From Pseudomonas neuropathica (GTDB taxonomy: Bacteria > Pseudomonadota > Gammaproteobacteria > Pseudomonadales > Pseudomonadaceae), in the NCBI RefSeq assembly GCF_015461835.1, contig NZ_JACOPX010000009.1:186001-250000 (forward strand): 64,000 nucleotides of DNA, read 5' to 3'. Both the position numbers and the translations under genes were made by a program. A model generated the notes under the pieces. It saw only the letters and a list, made by a program, of their open reading frames with translations, did not search any database and was not told where the DNA came from. The number at the start of each line of letters is the position of its first letter. Positions within the stretch are counted from its first letter, which is position 1. This document shows positions 21,900 through 31,388 of the stretch, one piece after another.

Positions 21900-23139
21900 C
21901 ACCGACCACAACGTACTTCTCGCAGGTCAGTCCTTCGAGACCCACCGGACCGCGGGCGTGCAGCTTATCAGTAGAAATGCCGATCTCGGCACCCAATCCG
22001 TATTCAAATCCATCGGCAAAGCACGTCGGCGTATTGATCATCACCGAGGCCGAGTCGACTTCCGCCACAAAGCGGCGGGTATCGGCGAGGTTTTCGCTGA
22101 CAATCGAATCGGTGTGATGGGAGCCGTGATGGTTGATGTGTTCGATAGCCTGATCCAGACCGTCGACGACGCGAATCGACAGAATCGGCGCCAGGTACTC
22201 GGTGTTCCAGTCGTCTTCGCTGGCGGCAACAGCCTCAATGATCGCCCGGGTGCGCTCGCAGCCGCGCAGTTCGACGCCTTTTTCGCGGAACTGGGCGGCC
22301 ATCGACGGCAGGAAATCCCTGGCAACAGTTTGATCGACCAGCAAGGTCTCCATCGCACCGCAAATACCGTAGCGATAAGTCTTGGCATTGAACGCGATGC
22401 GCTGGGCCTTGGGCAGATCGGCGTGGGCACTGACGTAAACGTGGCAGATACCGTCCAGATGCTTGATCACCGGTACGCGGGCATCACGGCTGATACGTTC
22501 GATCAGGCCACGGCCACCGCGCGGCACGATCACGTCGACGTACTCGGGCATGGTGATCATCGCGCCAACAGCGGCACGGTCAGTGGTTTCGACCACTTGC
22601 ACCACAGCGGCAGGCAATTCGGCCTCGGCAAGACCGCGCTGAATGCATGCGGCAATCGCACGGTTGGAATGAATCGCTTCAGAGCCACCGCGCAGGATGG
22701 TCGCGTTGCCGGACTTCAGGCACAGGCTGGCAGCATCGATGGTCACGTTAGGGCGGGATTCGTAGATGATCCCGATCACGCCTAGCGGCACGCGCATCTT
22801 GCCGACCTGAATGCCCGACGGACGGAAGCTCATATCGCGGATCGCACCGACCGGATCCGGCAGTGCAGCGACCTGACGCAAACCGACGATCATGCCGTCG
22901 ATGCGCGCCGGGGTCAGTTCCAGACGCTCCAGCAGTGCCGGTTCCAGACCATTTGCGCGACCGGCAGCCAGATCCTGCTCATTGGCGGCGGCAAGCTCGG
23001 CGCGCGCGGCGTCCAAGGCATTGGCAGCAGCCTGCAAGGCGCGGTTTTTCTGCGCGGTGCTGGCACGGCCGATGACCCGGGAGGCTTCGCGGGCGGCGCG
23101 ACCCAATCGGGTCATGTAGTCAAGAACGGACTCAGTCAT
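21868..23139 (-). CDS. proA: Gamma-glutamyl phosphate reductase
   Basis: 423 residues from ATG 23139, standard for ProA (second step of proline synthesis). Aldehyde dehydrogenase superfamily fold: [38 protein letters not shown], and the catalytic cysteine in [13 protein letters not shown]. The long in-frame extension to 23259 has no domain features. First gene of the minus-strand proA-nadD-rsfS-rlmH-mrdA-rodA-mltB-rlpA series. Confidence 0.96.
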   Translation of the reverse strand: MTESVLDYMTRLGRAAREASRVIGRASTAQKNRALQAAANALDAARAELAAANEQDLAAGRANGLEPALLERLELTPARIDGMIVGLRQVAALPDPVGAIRDMSFRPSGIQVGKMRVPLGVIGIIYESRPNVTIDAASLCLKSGNATILRGGSEAIHSNRAIAACIQRGLAEAELPAAVVQVVETTDRAAVGAMITMPEYVDVIVPRGGRGLIERISRDARVPVIKHLDGICHVYVSAHADLPKAQRIAFNAKTYRYGICGAMETLLVDQTVARDFLPSMAAQFREKGVELRGCERTRAIIEAVAASEDDWNTEYLAPILSIRVVDGLDQAIEHINHHGSHHTDSIVSENLADTRRFVAEVDSASVMINTPTCFADGFEYGLGAEIGISTDKLHARGPVGLEGLTCEKYVVVGDGQLRGQATV

Positions 23140-23316
23140 GGTCTGCTGGGATCTTGGCAAAGAGGAAAGCGGCAGATTATAGCTGCCGCGTCCCGGGACT
23201 AACAGCGGTGACGGGCGGATGGTCGAAATGAACGCGGATTCGCCGGCGTTCAGGCCCAATTAAGCCACGCGTTGTTATCATCACGACCTCCTGAGCCTGG
23301 ATAAACATTGCCCGCC

Positions 23317-24012
23317 ATGTCCAACCTGACCGTTCGCAACCGCGCCGAACGCCTGCCGCTAGGGCTGCCGGACGCCTTTTTCGACCGTGATGCGCAAGTG
23401 CTGGCGCAGGATCTGCTCGGCAAAGTCATTCGTCACCGGGTCGGCGATCTGTGGCTGAGCGCGCGAATCATCGAAACCGAAGCCTATTACTGCGCAGAAA
23501 AAGGCAGCCACGCCTCGTTGGGCTACACAGAAAAGCGTAAGGCTTTGTTTCTGGATGGCGGCCACATCTATATGTATTACGCCCGTGGCGGTGATTCGCT
23601 GAATTTCAGTGCGCACGGTCCGGGCAATGCGGTACTGATCAAATCCGCCTATCCGTGGGTCGATGAAATCAGCGGGCCGGCGAGTCTGGCGCAGATGCTG
23701 CTGAACAATCCCGACGCGCAGGGACGTGCGCGGCCTTCGCAAAAGCTCTGCGCCGGACAAACCCTGCTGTGCAAAGCGCTGGGGTTGAAAGTGCCGGTGT
23801 GGGATGCCAAGCGTTTTGATCATGAAGTCCTTCTGGTAGAAAACACCGGGCCGGCACCTTCGCACATTATCCAGACAACACGCCTGGGCATCCCCCACGG
23901 CCGGGACGAACACTTGATGTACCGCTTCGTCGATGCGACTTACGCGCAATGGTGCACGCGGAACCCGCTGCGACGCGGTCAGGTCGAAGGCCGAGATTAT
24001 TTTCTGCTGTAA
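23317..24012 (+). CDS. DNA-3-methyladenine glycosylase (AAG/Mpg type)
   Basis: 231 residues from ATG 23317 (a TTG at 23308 is also in frame). Family of human AAG, which excises alkylated purines. Seen: LAQDLLGKVIRH, ARIIETEAYYCAEKGSHASLGYTEKRKALF with the catalytic Glu, the HIYMYYARGGDSLNFSAHGPGNAVLIK strand region and the C-terminal RGQVEGRDYFLL. No bacterial Tag or AlkA motif. Divergent from proA; single gene. Confidence 0.9.
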   Translation: MSNLTVRNRAERLPLGLPDAFFDRDAQVLAQDLLGKVIRHRVGDLWLSARIIETEAYYCAEKGSHASLGYTEKRKALFLDGGHIYMYYARGGDSLNFSAHGPGNAVLIKSAYPWVDEISGPASLAQMLLNNPDAQGRARPSQKLCAGQTLLCKALGLKVPVWDAKRFDHEVLLVENTGPAPSHIIQTTRLGIPHGRDEHLMYRFVDATYAQWCTRNPLRRGQVEGRDYFLL

Positions 24013-24083
24013 ACACGCACTCATGTAGGAGCTGCCGAAGGCTGCTCCTGCAGGAGGCCATTAATGATTTGGAGTTTTTCTGT

Positions 24084-25400
24084 ATGGGCCCATGGCTCGA
24101 TAGCATTACCGGGTGGCTGGCAGCCAATCCACAATGGCTGGCTGCTGCAGTTTTCATTGTGGCCTTTGTGGAATGCCTGGCGATTGCCGGTTTGATCGTG
24201 CCGGGCACCGTGCTGCTGTTTGCCGTCGCCGTGCTGGCCGGCAGCGGCGCCCTGTCACTGAGCGAGACCTTGTTGCTGGGCTTCCTTGGCGGGATTCTCG
24301 GCGATGCCGTTTCGTACTTCCTCGGTCGCCATTTCCACCAGAACATTCGGCGCCTGCCGGGGCTACGGCATCATCCGGAATGGATGGCCGGTGCCGAGTC
24401 GTATTTCCAGCGCTACGGCATCGCCAGTCTGCTGGTCGGTCGCTTCATCGGGCCATTGCGACCGATGCTGCCCATGGTCGCCGGTATGTGCGACATGCCC
24501 TTCCCGCGTTTCGCCGCTGTCAGCCTGCTGGCGGCCGCCGGCTGGAGTCTCGCCTATCTGCTGCCGGGCTGGGCCACCGGCGCAGCCTTTCGTCTGCCAT
24601 TGCCTGAAGGGTTCTGGCTGGAGGCCGGCATTGTCGCTGGCAGCATCGCCGCAATGGTCGGTCTCAGCGTGAACAGCAGCCTGCGTCGCCACCGTCGCGC
24701 GACCATCTGGATCAGCAGCATGAGCCTGTTGATTCTGATTGGCCTGTTCATCGGCTATCCGTACCTGACAGCGCTCGATCAAGGGGTGATGACACTGGTG
24801 CAGGAACATCGCCAGCCAATGCTGGATGAAATTGCGGTCACACTGACCCTGATCGGTGAGTTCCGCAACATGCTGCTGTTCAGCGTCCTGCTGACCGGCC
24901 TGTTGCTGGTGTGCCGGCAATGGCGTCATGCGATCTTTGTTGGCGGTACGCTGCTGGTGACCGCATTGGCCAACACCGGGACCAAATACTTCTTCGCCCG
25001 AGTGCGTCCGGAAGTGCTGACCGACCCACTGACCACTTACAGTATGCCCAGTGGTCATGCCTCAGGTTCGTTTGCACTGTTTCTGACCCTGGCGGTACTC
25101 GCCGGCCGTGGCCAGCCGCCACGCATGCGCCTGACCTGGTTGCTGATCGCCTGTATTCCGGCCCTTTCCATCGCCCTGTCGCGGGTCTATCTGGGCGCTC
25201 ATTGGCCGACCGACGTGCTGGCCGGCGCCATGCTTGCCGCCTGCGTCTGCGCTGCCGCCCTGTGGCTGAGCCAGCGTAAAACCCCACTCAACCCCATGCC
25301 GTTCAAGATCTGGTGGTTGATCCTGCCGGCAATGTTGGCGCTGTTCGGGTTTTTCGTCCTGCGGCACTTGCCTCATACCTTGTTGCGTTACGCCTATTGA
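24084..25400 (+). CDS. DedA-PAP2 fusion membrane phosphatase
   Basis: 438 residues from ATG 24084, with GGAG about 10 nt upstream. The N-terminal half (about 1-215) is a DedA/SNARE-associated domain (IAGLIVPGTVLLFAVAVLAGSG, GAMLGD-like ILGDAVSYFLGR, VGRFIGPLRPMLPMVAGMCDMP). The C-terminal half (about 230-410) is a PAP2 lipid phosphatase with KxxxxxxRP-like KYFFARVRP, PSGHAS and the SRVYLGAHWPTDVLAG motif. DedA proteins flip undecaprenyl phosphate or phospholipid and PAP2 removes phosphate, so the fusion may recycle undecaprenyl pyrophosphate. A second, unfused DedA is at 48903. Confidence 0.9.
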   Translation: MGPWLDSITGWLAANPQWLAAAVFIVAFVECLAIAGLIVPGTVLLFAVAVLAGSGALSLSETLLLGFLGGILGDAVSYFLGRHFHQNIRRLPGLRHHPEWMAGAESYFQRYGIASLLVGRFIGPLRPMLPMVAGMCDMPFPRFAAVSLLAAAGWSLAYLLPGWATGAAFRLPLPEGFWLEAGIVAGSIAAMVGLSVNSSLRRHRRATIWISSMSLLILIGLFIGYPYLTALDQGVMTLVQEHRQPMLDEIAVTLTLIGEFRNMLLFSVLLTGLLLVCRQWRHAIFVGGTLLVTALANTGTKYFFARVRPEVLTDPLTTYSMPSGHASGSFALFLTLAVLAGRGQPPRMRLTWLLIACIPALSIALSRVYLGAHWPTDVLAGAMLAACVCAAALWLSQRKTPLNPMPFKIWWLILPAMLALFGFFVLRHLPHTLLRYAY

Positions 25401-25751
25401 ATCTGGCGAAACACAAGCCTTAATCCTTCCGCACTGCTCTTTTAGGAATTCTCCGACAAGAGCAGCGCTGTTCTCTTATTCAAACTTACTCGCCCACGGT
25501 AAGAATCCTTATTTACCAAACCGCAACTTCGCACACTTCAAACTAAAAACAACCGAAGTTACATATCAATTACGAACCCTCACCCCAGCGCCTTCCATAA
25601 CTTGAAAAACCAGTTAGATTAAATCCATATATTTGAAACCCGTCGGCACATTCTCACCCATTAAAGTGAGACCGCCTGCACCTGCCTGCCCAGCAATCAA
25701 TTCAACTGACGAAGCGAGGGTTTCAATACATCAACTGATTTCGAGTACGCC
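25401..25751. other. AT-rich intergenic region before the toxin-like locus
   Basis: 351 bp without a credible gene, visibly richer in A and T than the flanks, marking the entry into accessory DNA. An inverted repeat CTGCTCTT (25434-25441)/AAGAGCAG (25458-25465) lies near the DedA-PAP2 stop and may help terminate it. A TTGAAA near 25600 followed by TATATT is a possible but weakly spaced promoter for the gene at 25752. Confidence 0.5.
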
Positions 25752-27782
25752 ATGAGTCCAAAGACACCGCGCAATCCGGCCCAGACCTCAACGCAACAAC
25801 CTGACACGAGCATATTCCCGCCCCTGCGTACCGACACACCGTTCACTCCAGGCAGCCCTTCGATTTTCCGGTTACCGGGTTTGCCGAGTAGCCAGAATCC
25901 CGTTCACACCGCTGGCGGCCGACCGGTCGCGGATGCACACCTGCCTGCCGTGGTCATCCAACCGATGCAGGCGACGAACCCTGCCCACCTCGCAAACGAT
26001 AATTCCCCCGACACCTACTGGCTGCGTGACGACTTCCTGCGTGGAATGAAACCGGCGGAGGATGACGGTTTTCGCTGGATCGTCGGACGACAGTTTGTCG
26101 ACGTCGAATATGAAGGCGACTTGCGCACCACCCATGTCGGTCAGGACGCCGACGGGGTCTATCGCTGCAAAATGGTCACCGAGCGGTCCGCATCCGGACC
26201 GGCGCTGTACCGGAATGAAGGCCGGTTGACCTGGCGCCTGACGGAGCATCCGGCACCCGCCATGGCCTCGACAAAACGACCTGCGCCGCTACCGGGCGAT
26301 CAACCGGGGATCGCCCCCGGCGCGAAACGGCCTCGACCTGCCCACCTCGATTCGAATCTGTACAAGGCATCGCTGCGTTCACCGGATGCCCAAGGCTATT
26401 ACGAACTGGCCCCCGCATTCGGGGCGAACAACGCGATCACGCAATTTGCCTTTATGGACGCTTTTGATCACTGGATCCCGGTCGATCCGCCCGCAGGCGG
26501 ATTCGGTGCCCAGCCCACTCTCTTGAAGCATTGGACAGACCATGAGATCTGGCAGGTGTACAACATCCATGGCCAGGATCTCGTGCGTTTTCGCACCGAA
26601 GCCCAAGCCAGCGGCAAGTGTCCGCAATGGGCGATTTCCGAAGTCACGAACCCGCACCGCGACTTGCTGCGCGACACCCTGCGCTGGCTGCACCCAAGCA
26701 TGAGTCCTGCACAACGCGAAGCATTTCTGCAGTCCTACAATCTGCTACCCAGTCAGCTGGCCCACCTGCAACAGGACCTGAAGACCGAACTGAAAATGCC
26801 GCAATGGGCGCAGGCACACAAACACCTGATCGACGATCTCGACCATCCGCAGCGCCTTGAGCAATTGAGCCGCGAGGCTATCGAGGAACTTAACCTCAAG
26901 CACGATGCCCGGCATGACTGGTATAGCCCGGAAACCAGCATGACCGCGCCAGTGCGCGAAGCGCTGCTGGGCAAACTCGGCTATCTGCGCAACAAGAACA
27001 ATTGCCTGTACCGCACCGACGTGCCGGCGCTGTTCCGTGGCGATGAACGCACACCGTTCGAACTCGCCAATGACGGCTTCATGCTACCGCGATACCAGCA
27101 TAAACCGGGCGCCACCACGCATAAGCCGATGAGCGCAACCTTCAGCCTCAAAGAAGGCCTGGTGTACGCAAGGGAGCCTGACCCCGAGTACTTGCGGTTC
27201 AACAGCCAGACGAGCAAATACCCAGGGCGGGATGCTGACGATAGCGCCTCGGGCAGCGATGTCAGTGATACCGAGAGCAGCTCATCGTCCGAATGGTCCG
27301 ACGCCACAAGCCCGGTGCCGTGGGATCGTGATCGCCGCTATGAATCAACACGCACACGTCAGCGGGAAATGTTTCTGTATGTGCTCGACACCCGCGACCT
27401 GGAAGTGGTGCCTCATGAAGAAAACAAGAGTTTCAATTCAGGGGCCCGCGACAAACCCCCCACCTGGTTTCCCTCCGATGACTTCGAAGGGCTGATATCA
27501 GTCAGCCGCAGAGGACTGGATGCCGAGCGTATCTGGCTGCTGAATTCGCACCTGAGCAAAGCCGTGAGGGTCGATGACCTCAAGGAACAGGCAGGCGCGA
27601 ACGCAGAGCGCATCGAAGCCGCCACCCATGCCGGACACGAGAACAAATTCGCCTACGACCAGTTGATCAACAACGCCGAAGCCGCCGGTAAACCTGTGCT
27701 CAGTCTGTCGGGCAACGGCGACGAATTCGCCTACGCCATCCACTGGCCCGAGTCGACAACGCCGACGGCTCGACATCAGTGA
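25752..27782 (+). CDS. Putative ADP-ribosyltransferase-type toxin (pertussis toxin/Scabin-like domain)
   Basis: 676 residues, no signal peptide. Residues 1-85 are Pro/Thr/Ser-rich and look disordered. About 85-165 and 200-300 look like two related beta-rich modules (the first with RQFVDVEYEGDL and GVYRCKMVTERSASGPALYR) resembling modules seen in large Pseudomonas toxin-like proteins. A helical part (300-400) precedes a C-terminal domain that fits the pertussis-toxin ADP-ribosyltransferase pattern: LYRTD with Arg421 and Asp423, ANDGF (439-443), a Ser-Thr motif SATFS (461-465), strand MFLYVLDTRDLE, and DDFEGLISVSRRGLDAERI with candidate catalytic Glu579. An acidic serine-rich insert fills 494-520. 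The gene is followed after 37 bp by the 27820 gene. The fold assignment is my inference from motif order. Confidence 0.55.
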   Translation: MSPKTPRNPAQTSTQQPDTSIFPPLRTDTPFTPGSPSIFRLPGLPSSQNPVHTAGGRPVADAHLPAVVIQPMQATNPAHLANDNSPDTYWLRDDFLRGMKPAEDDGFRWIVGRQFVDVEYEGDLRTTHVGQDADGVYRCKMVTERSASGPALYRNEGRLTWRLTEHPAPAMASTKRPAPLPGDQPGIAPGAKRPRPAHLDSNLYKASLRSPDAQGYYELAPAFGANNAITQFAFMDAFDHWIPVDPPAGGFGAQPTLLKHWTDHEIWQVYNIHGQDLVRFRTEAQASGKCPQWAISEVTNPHRDLLRDTLRWLHPSMSPAQREAFLQSYNLLPSQLAHLQQDLKTELKMPQWAQAHKHLIDDLDHPQRLEQLSREAIEELNLKHDARHDWYSPETSMTAPVREALLGKLGYLRNKNNCLYRTDVPALFRGDERTPFELANDGFMLPRYQHKPGATTHKPMSATFSLKEGLVYAREPDPEYLRFNSQTSKYPGRDADDSASGSDVSDTESSSSSEWSDATSPVPWDRDRRYESTRTRQREMFLYVLDTRDLEVVPHEENKSFNSGARDKPPTWFPSDDFEGLISVSRRGLDAERIWLLNSHLSKAVRVDDLKEQAGANAERIEAATHAGHENKFAYDQLINNAEAAGKPVLSLSGNGDEFAYAIHWPESTTPTARHQ

Positions 27783-27819
27783 CACACCGCTCATGCGTTT
27801 TCATTAAAGGATTAATGAC

Positions 27820-30800
27820 ATGTCAAAACTTATCGCTCCGCCACTTCAAATCGCCAATAGCAGCGCCGTTCAGGTCAATCCCGTCAGCGTCTCGGCCAAC
27901 CCCCATGCGCCGCCGGCGGGCAGGCTCAACGCAGTGTTGCCAGACGACGCTGACGCCCCTTATCGACGCACACTCAAATCCCTCGACAAACATTTCGGCC
28001 CCTTGCGCATCGGCGAAATACTCACCAGCCGCGTCGAACTCCTGGCGTTGGGCGCGACCGTGCACGGCCAACCCATCAGCCCGGCGAATGCCGGCATGCA
28101 GCGCGTGGATCAACACTTTCTCGACGGACTCAATTTCGATGCAGACCGGGTGCAGGCGCGCCTGTTGTCCGTCGACAATCCGGACAGCAATGTAGCGGCG
28201 ATGCTGTTTTATGAAATCGCCTGCAAGCGCTCGGTCGATGCCGGGCCGTTGTTCATCGCCGATATAACCATTGCCACCGGCAGCGCGGTGGACCGTTTGA
28301 ACCAGTTGGGCAAGGCTGCGCAAAAACTGGATATTCATCGCGCCGACGCGCTGGAAAATGCCCCGGGCTGGATCAGCAAAAACAAAAGCTATTTGATGAG
28401 CGGCGCCGGGGTCGGCATGCAGGCGTTCGGCATCTACAGCGGCTACAAGGCGATGATTGATGCGATCAAGCACGGAGACACGCTGGAAGCGGTTTTCCAG
28501 GGTGGCTCGATCGCCGCCGAGTTCGGCTCACTGATCATCGAACGCGGGCTGACCAAGACCGGTGAGGCCATGCTCAGAAACGGCGGCAACGCGCTGAAGT
28601 ATTTCCCGCTGACCTCGGTGGGCAAATACATGAGCCGCGGTGCCGGGATGTTCGCCAGCGCCATCACCCTGCCCTTCGACATTGTCGATGCCATCAAGTC
28701 GTTCAATGCCGCCGCCGCGGCGCAAGGCAAAGAGGCCCAGGATCATTACGTCAGCGGCGGTCTTAGCGTCGCCGGGGCGGGTATCAGCCTGGTGCTGGGC
28801 GTCGCCGCACTGGCCGGGTTTGGCAGCGTCGCCGGGCCGGTCGGGCTGGTCGCCGCCGGACTGCTTATCGCCGCCTCGATGATCTACCAGGCCGCCCGAG
28901 TGGTGGATGACATCGATGACTACATCGAACTGACGTTTGAAGAACGCATGCGCTCGGGCTGGTTCGCCTTCACCAACAAGGAACTGGACCAGGACGTACT
29001 GGATCGCTTCAAGCTCGCCAAGGGCTATCGGGACCACCAGCGACAACTGCAGTTGTCGGCCAAGGACATGCTGGAGAACGCCTACAAACACACCATCGAA
29101 CACGTGATCAACGGTGCCTTTCAGGTTGAATTGAAGCCCGTTGAAATCTGGCGTTACCAGTGGGACGAAAGCGCGGGCCAACAACCGTTCAAGCTCGACA
29201 ACCAGGCCGTGGTTGTCGACGGCGATGACGTAATCGATGCCGGCAAAGGCCTGCCCGCCAACCTCAAAGGCAAAGTGTCAGGCAGTGCCGGTGATGACAA
29301 AGGCATTTTCTGGCGCCTGGGTGACGGCAATGACCGGGTTATCGGGGTCCGGGACAAGCCCAATCTGTTCACCTATCGCGCGGATCACAAGGCTTTGACC
29401 GGAGGCGACAGGGACGATGCGTTCTATCAGGACATTACCGAGCAGCAATTGAACCTCACCAGCAAACCGGCCCACCTCAATGTGCTGGACGGCGGCGCAG
29501 GTGCCGACACCCTGGCCTTCGAAGGCAGCCGCCCACTCAGCGACACCCGCCATATCGGTCACGACATCAACCTGCACAGTGGCAGGGTGGCGCTGCGCGG
29601 TCTTGATCCTGAGGCAAATGCCATTGACGTCGCGCAGCTCACGTCGATTGAAAACGTCTCGACCCTGCGCAGAGGCACCAGCCGCGTCAGCGGAAACGAC
29701 GCGGCCAACCGGATTTCCGCCAATGGCTACGACCGCATCAGCGCCGGCGCAGGCGATGACACGATTGCCGTCTACGGAGCGGACTGTCGGGTGGACGGCG
29801 GCAGTGGCGCAGATCGTTTTTACATCGCCAGCAGCAACGCCCGCACGACCATTAACGAGGACGCTGAAGCGTCGAGTCTGATCGAGTTCGGCTGGCCGGC
29901 AGAGGTTATCCAGCGTTGGCAGATCGTCGGCACTGCGCTGGTGATCAGCTCATTGCGCGGCAAGGATGGTAATGACCCGGAACATGTACTGACACTCGAA
30001 AATGTCTACCAGTGGGTCGATGGCAAACGCCTGTTGAACAATGACCGATTCCGTTTCAAGACCGAGGATGGCTATGAGCTGCTGGTCCAGCTACCCCAGC
30101 AGCCAGGTGAGGTGCTGCAGCAGGATATAACCCCCGTCGTTGTCGTCATCGGCCAACCCGCCGCTGCACCGCAAATCGTTAACGGCGGCATGATCGAGAT
30201 CGCCGAACAGGGCTTGAAGCAGCACTTTGTTGCTCGCACCGAGCGTCGGGTGGAATTCGTTGCCCAGCGCAATACCGCCGAAACGTCCCGCACTGTTTAT
30301 CTGGAATTCGACAACGCTGAAATCATCGATGTGCAGGTCAGTTATGAAGTGCAGGTGCGCAAAGGCGTCTCTGGCACGACCCACTTGTACTACACAGACT
30401 TCACCCTGTCGGTCAGCCTGCCGTCGAAAGTGGTTATGTTCAAAGGTGTGGTCCAGCCCATCGCGGCGGCCACCGGTTACAGCGGCAGAAACAGCCTGAA
30501 AGTCACCACCCCACGCCTGCAGCAGGATGTTGTGCTGATCCTGCAGGACCAGGTTTCCTACCGCCTGCAAGTTCCCGCACTGGATTATGAAGACGATGTA
30601 AAAAACCCCGGCACCCGCGTACGCAGCACCCGAAGTTGCCTCAAGCAACGCAATGGCAACTATCGCTTTGTCAGACCATTGGCCAGCGTGAAACCGCTGA
30701 TAACGGCAGAACCCAGTCGCATCACCATCGACACCGGTTCGCACACCGGCATCTATGTACTCGATGGCCAGAGTTCGACGTACGATGTCCATCTGGCCAG

Positions 30801-31293
30801 CAACACCATCATTCGCCTTTCGACGCCAGGCGCTGCAGCGAAAACCGCCGATGCATCGACCTGGACGCTGTACACCGACAAAATGAAAGAAACGGTCACC
30901 CGCGACGACATCCAACTGGACGGCAATCGTCTGCACATCGCGAGCGTCACCGTCGAATTGCCCGATATCGAAGACGACATCCCGGTGGAATCCATCAGCG
31001 TGGCCACTTCGGCCGGCCATATTTATGAAGTGTCGCTGTTGTTTGAAGTGCTGCAGCTTTACGTCATCGATGCACGTCGCTACGCCGATATCGAAGCTCT
31101 GTTGGCCGAGATCAATGCCCATCAACAGCGAAACGAACTGGCAGCAAGGGTTCATGTAACCCACGTCGGAATCGCCGCCGGAACGATCGGTACGGTGGTT
31201 TACAACGCAGTAAGGAAACACTGGGCGCTGGCCAGCGATCCACAGATGCGAATCAACCCGCAAGACCTGGTCTTTTCCAACGACAAGACCTGA
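27820..31293 (+). CDS. Large toxin-like protein with pore-like hydrophobic segment and RTX-like repeats
   Basis: 1157 residues with ribosome site AAAGGA before ATG 27820. No classical signal peptide. Residues about 130-400 resemble the translocation/pore region of TcdA/TcdB- and Mcf-type toxins: SGAGVGMQAFGIYSGYKAMI, LTSVGKYMSRGAGMFASAIT, LPFDIVDAIKSFN, then a long hydrophobic stretch (312-360) ending in VVDDIDDYIELTFEERMRSG. RTX-like calcium-binding nonapeptides follow, few and scattered: LDGGAGADTL (556-565), SAGAGDDTI (641-649), VDGGSGADRF (658-667). The last 450 residues are beta-rich with no recognised domain. No glycosyltransferase or protease domain is present. It may deliver the upstream ADP-ribosyltransferase-like protein; this is a hypothesis. 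Confidence 0.6.
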   Translation: MSKLIAPPLQIANSSAVQVNPVSVSANPHAPPAGRLNAVLPDDADAPYRRTLKSLDKHFGPLRIGEILTSRVELLALGATVHGQPISPANAGMQRVDQHFLDGLNFDADRVQARLLSVDNPDSNVAAMLFYEIACKRSVDAGPLFIADITIATGSAVDRLNQLGKAAQKLDIHRADALENAPGWISKNKSYLMSGAGVGMQAFGIYSGYKAMIDAIKHGDTLEAVFQGGSIAAEFGSLIIERGLTKTGEAMLRNGGNALKYFPLTSVGKYMSRGAGMFASAITLPFDIVDAIKSFNAAAAAQGKEAQDHYVSGGLSVAGAGISLVLGVAALAGFGSVAGPVGLVAAGLLIAASMIYQAARVVDDIDDYIELTFEERMRSGWFAFTNKELDQDVLDRFKLAKGYRDHQRQLQLSAKDMLENAYKHTIEHVINGAFQVELKPVEIWRYQWDESAGQQPFKLDNQAVVVDGDDVIDAGKGLPANLKGKVSGSAGDDKGIFWRLGDGNDRVIGVRDKPNLFTYRADHKALTGGDRDDAFYQDITEQQLNLTSKPAHLNVLDGGAGADTLAFEGSRPLSDTRHIGHDINLHSGRVALRGLDPEANAIDVAQLTSIENVSTLRRGTSRVSGNDAANRISANGYDRISAGAGDDTIAVYGADCRVDGGSGADRFYIASSNARTTINEDAEASSLIEFGWPAEVIQRWQIVGTALVISSLRGKDGNDPEHVLTLENVYQWVDGKRLLNNDRFRFKTEDGYELLVQLPQQPGEVLQQDITPVVVVIGQPAAAPQIVNGGMIEIAEQGLKQHFVARTERRVEFVAQRNTAETSRTVYLEFDNAEIIDVQVSYEVQVRKGVSGTTHLYYTDFTLSVSLPSKVVMFKGVVQPIAAATGYSGRNSLKVTTPRLQQDVVLILQDQVSYRLQVPALDYEDDVKNPGTRVRSTRSCLKQRNGNYRFVRPLASVKPLITAEPSRITIDTGSHTGIYVLDGQSSTYDVHLASNTIIRLSTPGAAAKTADASTWTLYTDKMKETVTRDDIQLDGNRLHIASVTVELPDIEDDIPVESISVATSAGHIYEVSLLFEVLQLYVIDARRYADIEALLAEINAHQQRNELAARVHVTHVGIAAGTIGTVVYNAVRKHWALASDPQMRINPQDLVFSNDKT

Positions 31294-31303
31294 TCCTCGC
31301 CAC

Positions 31304-31336
31304 GTGCCCGTATGGACCTGACGTCCACACGGGCAC
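31304..31336. terminator. Stem-loop after the 1157-aa gene
   Basis: GTGCCCGT/ACGGGCAC outer stem with an inner TGGAC/GTCCA stem, 11 nt after the stop. Strong hairpin but no T-tract. Confidence 0.5.
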
Positions 31337-31388
31337 CCGTCCTCCTCAGCCTACGGACAGGCTGACTCGCAAAAAACGGAGTTTATTC

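Noticed and set aside
24024..24054. Fragment GTAGGAGCTGCCGAAGGCTGC after the glycosylase gene
   Set aside because: A degenerate single REP half rather than a full paired element; too short to annotate as a repeat unit.
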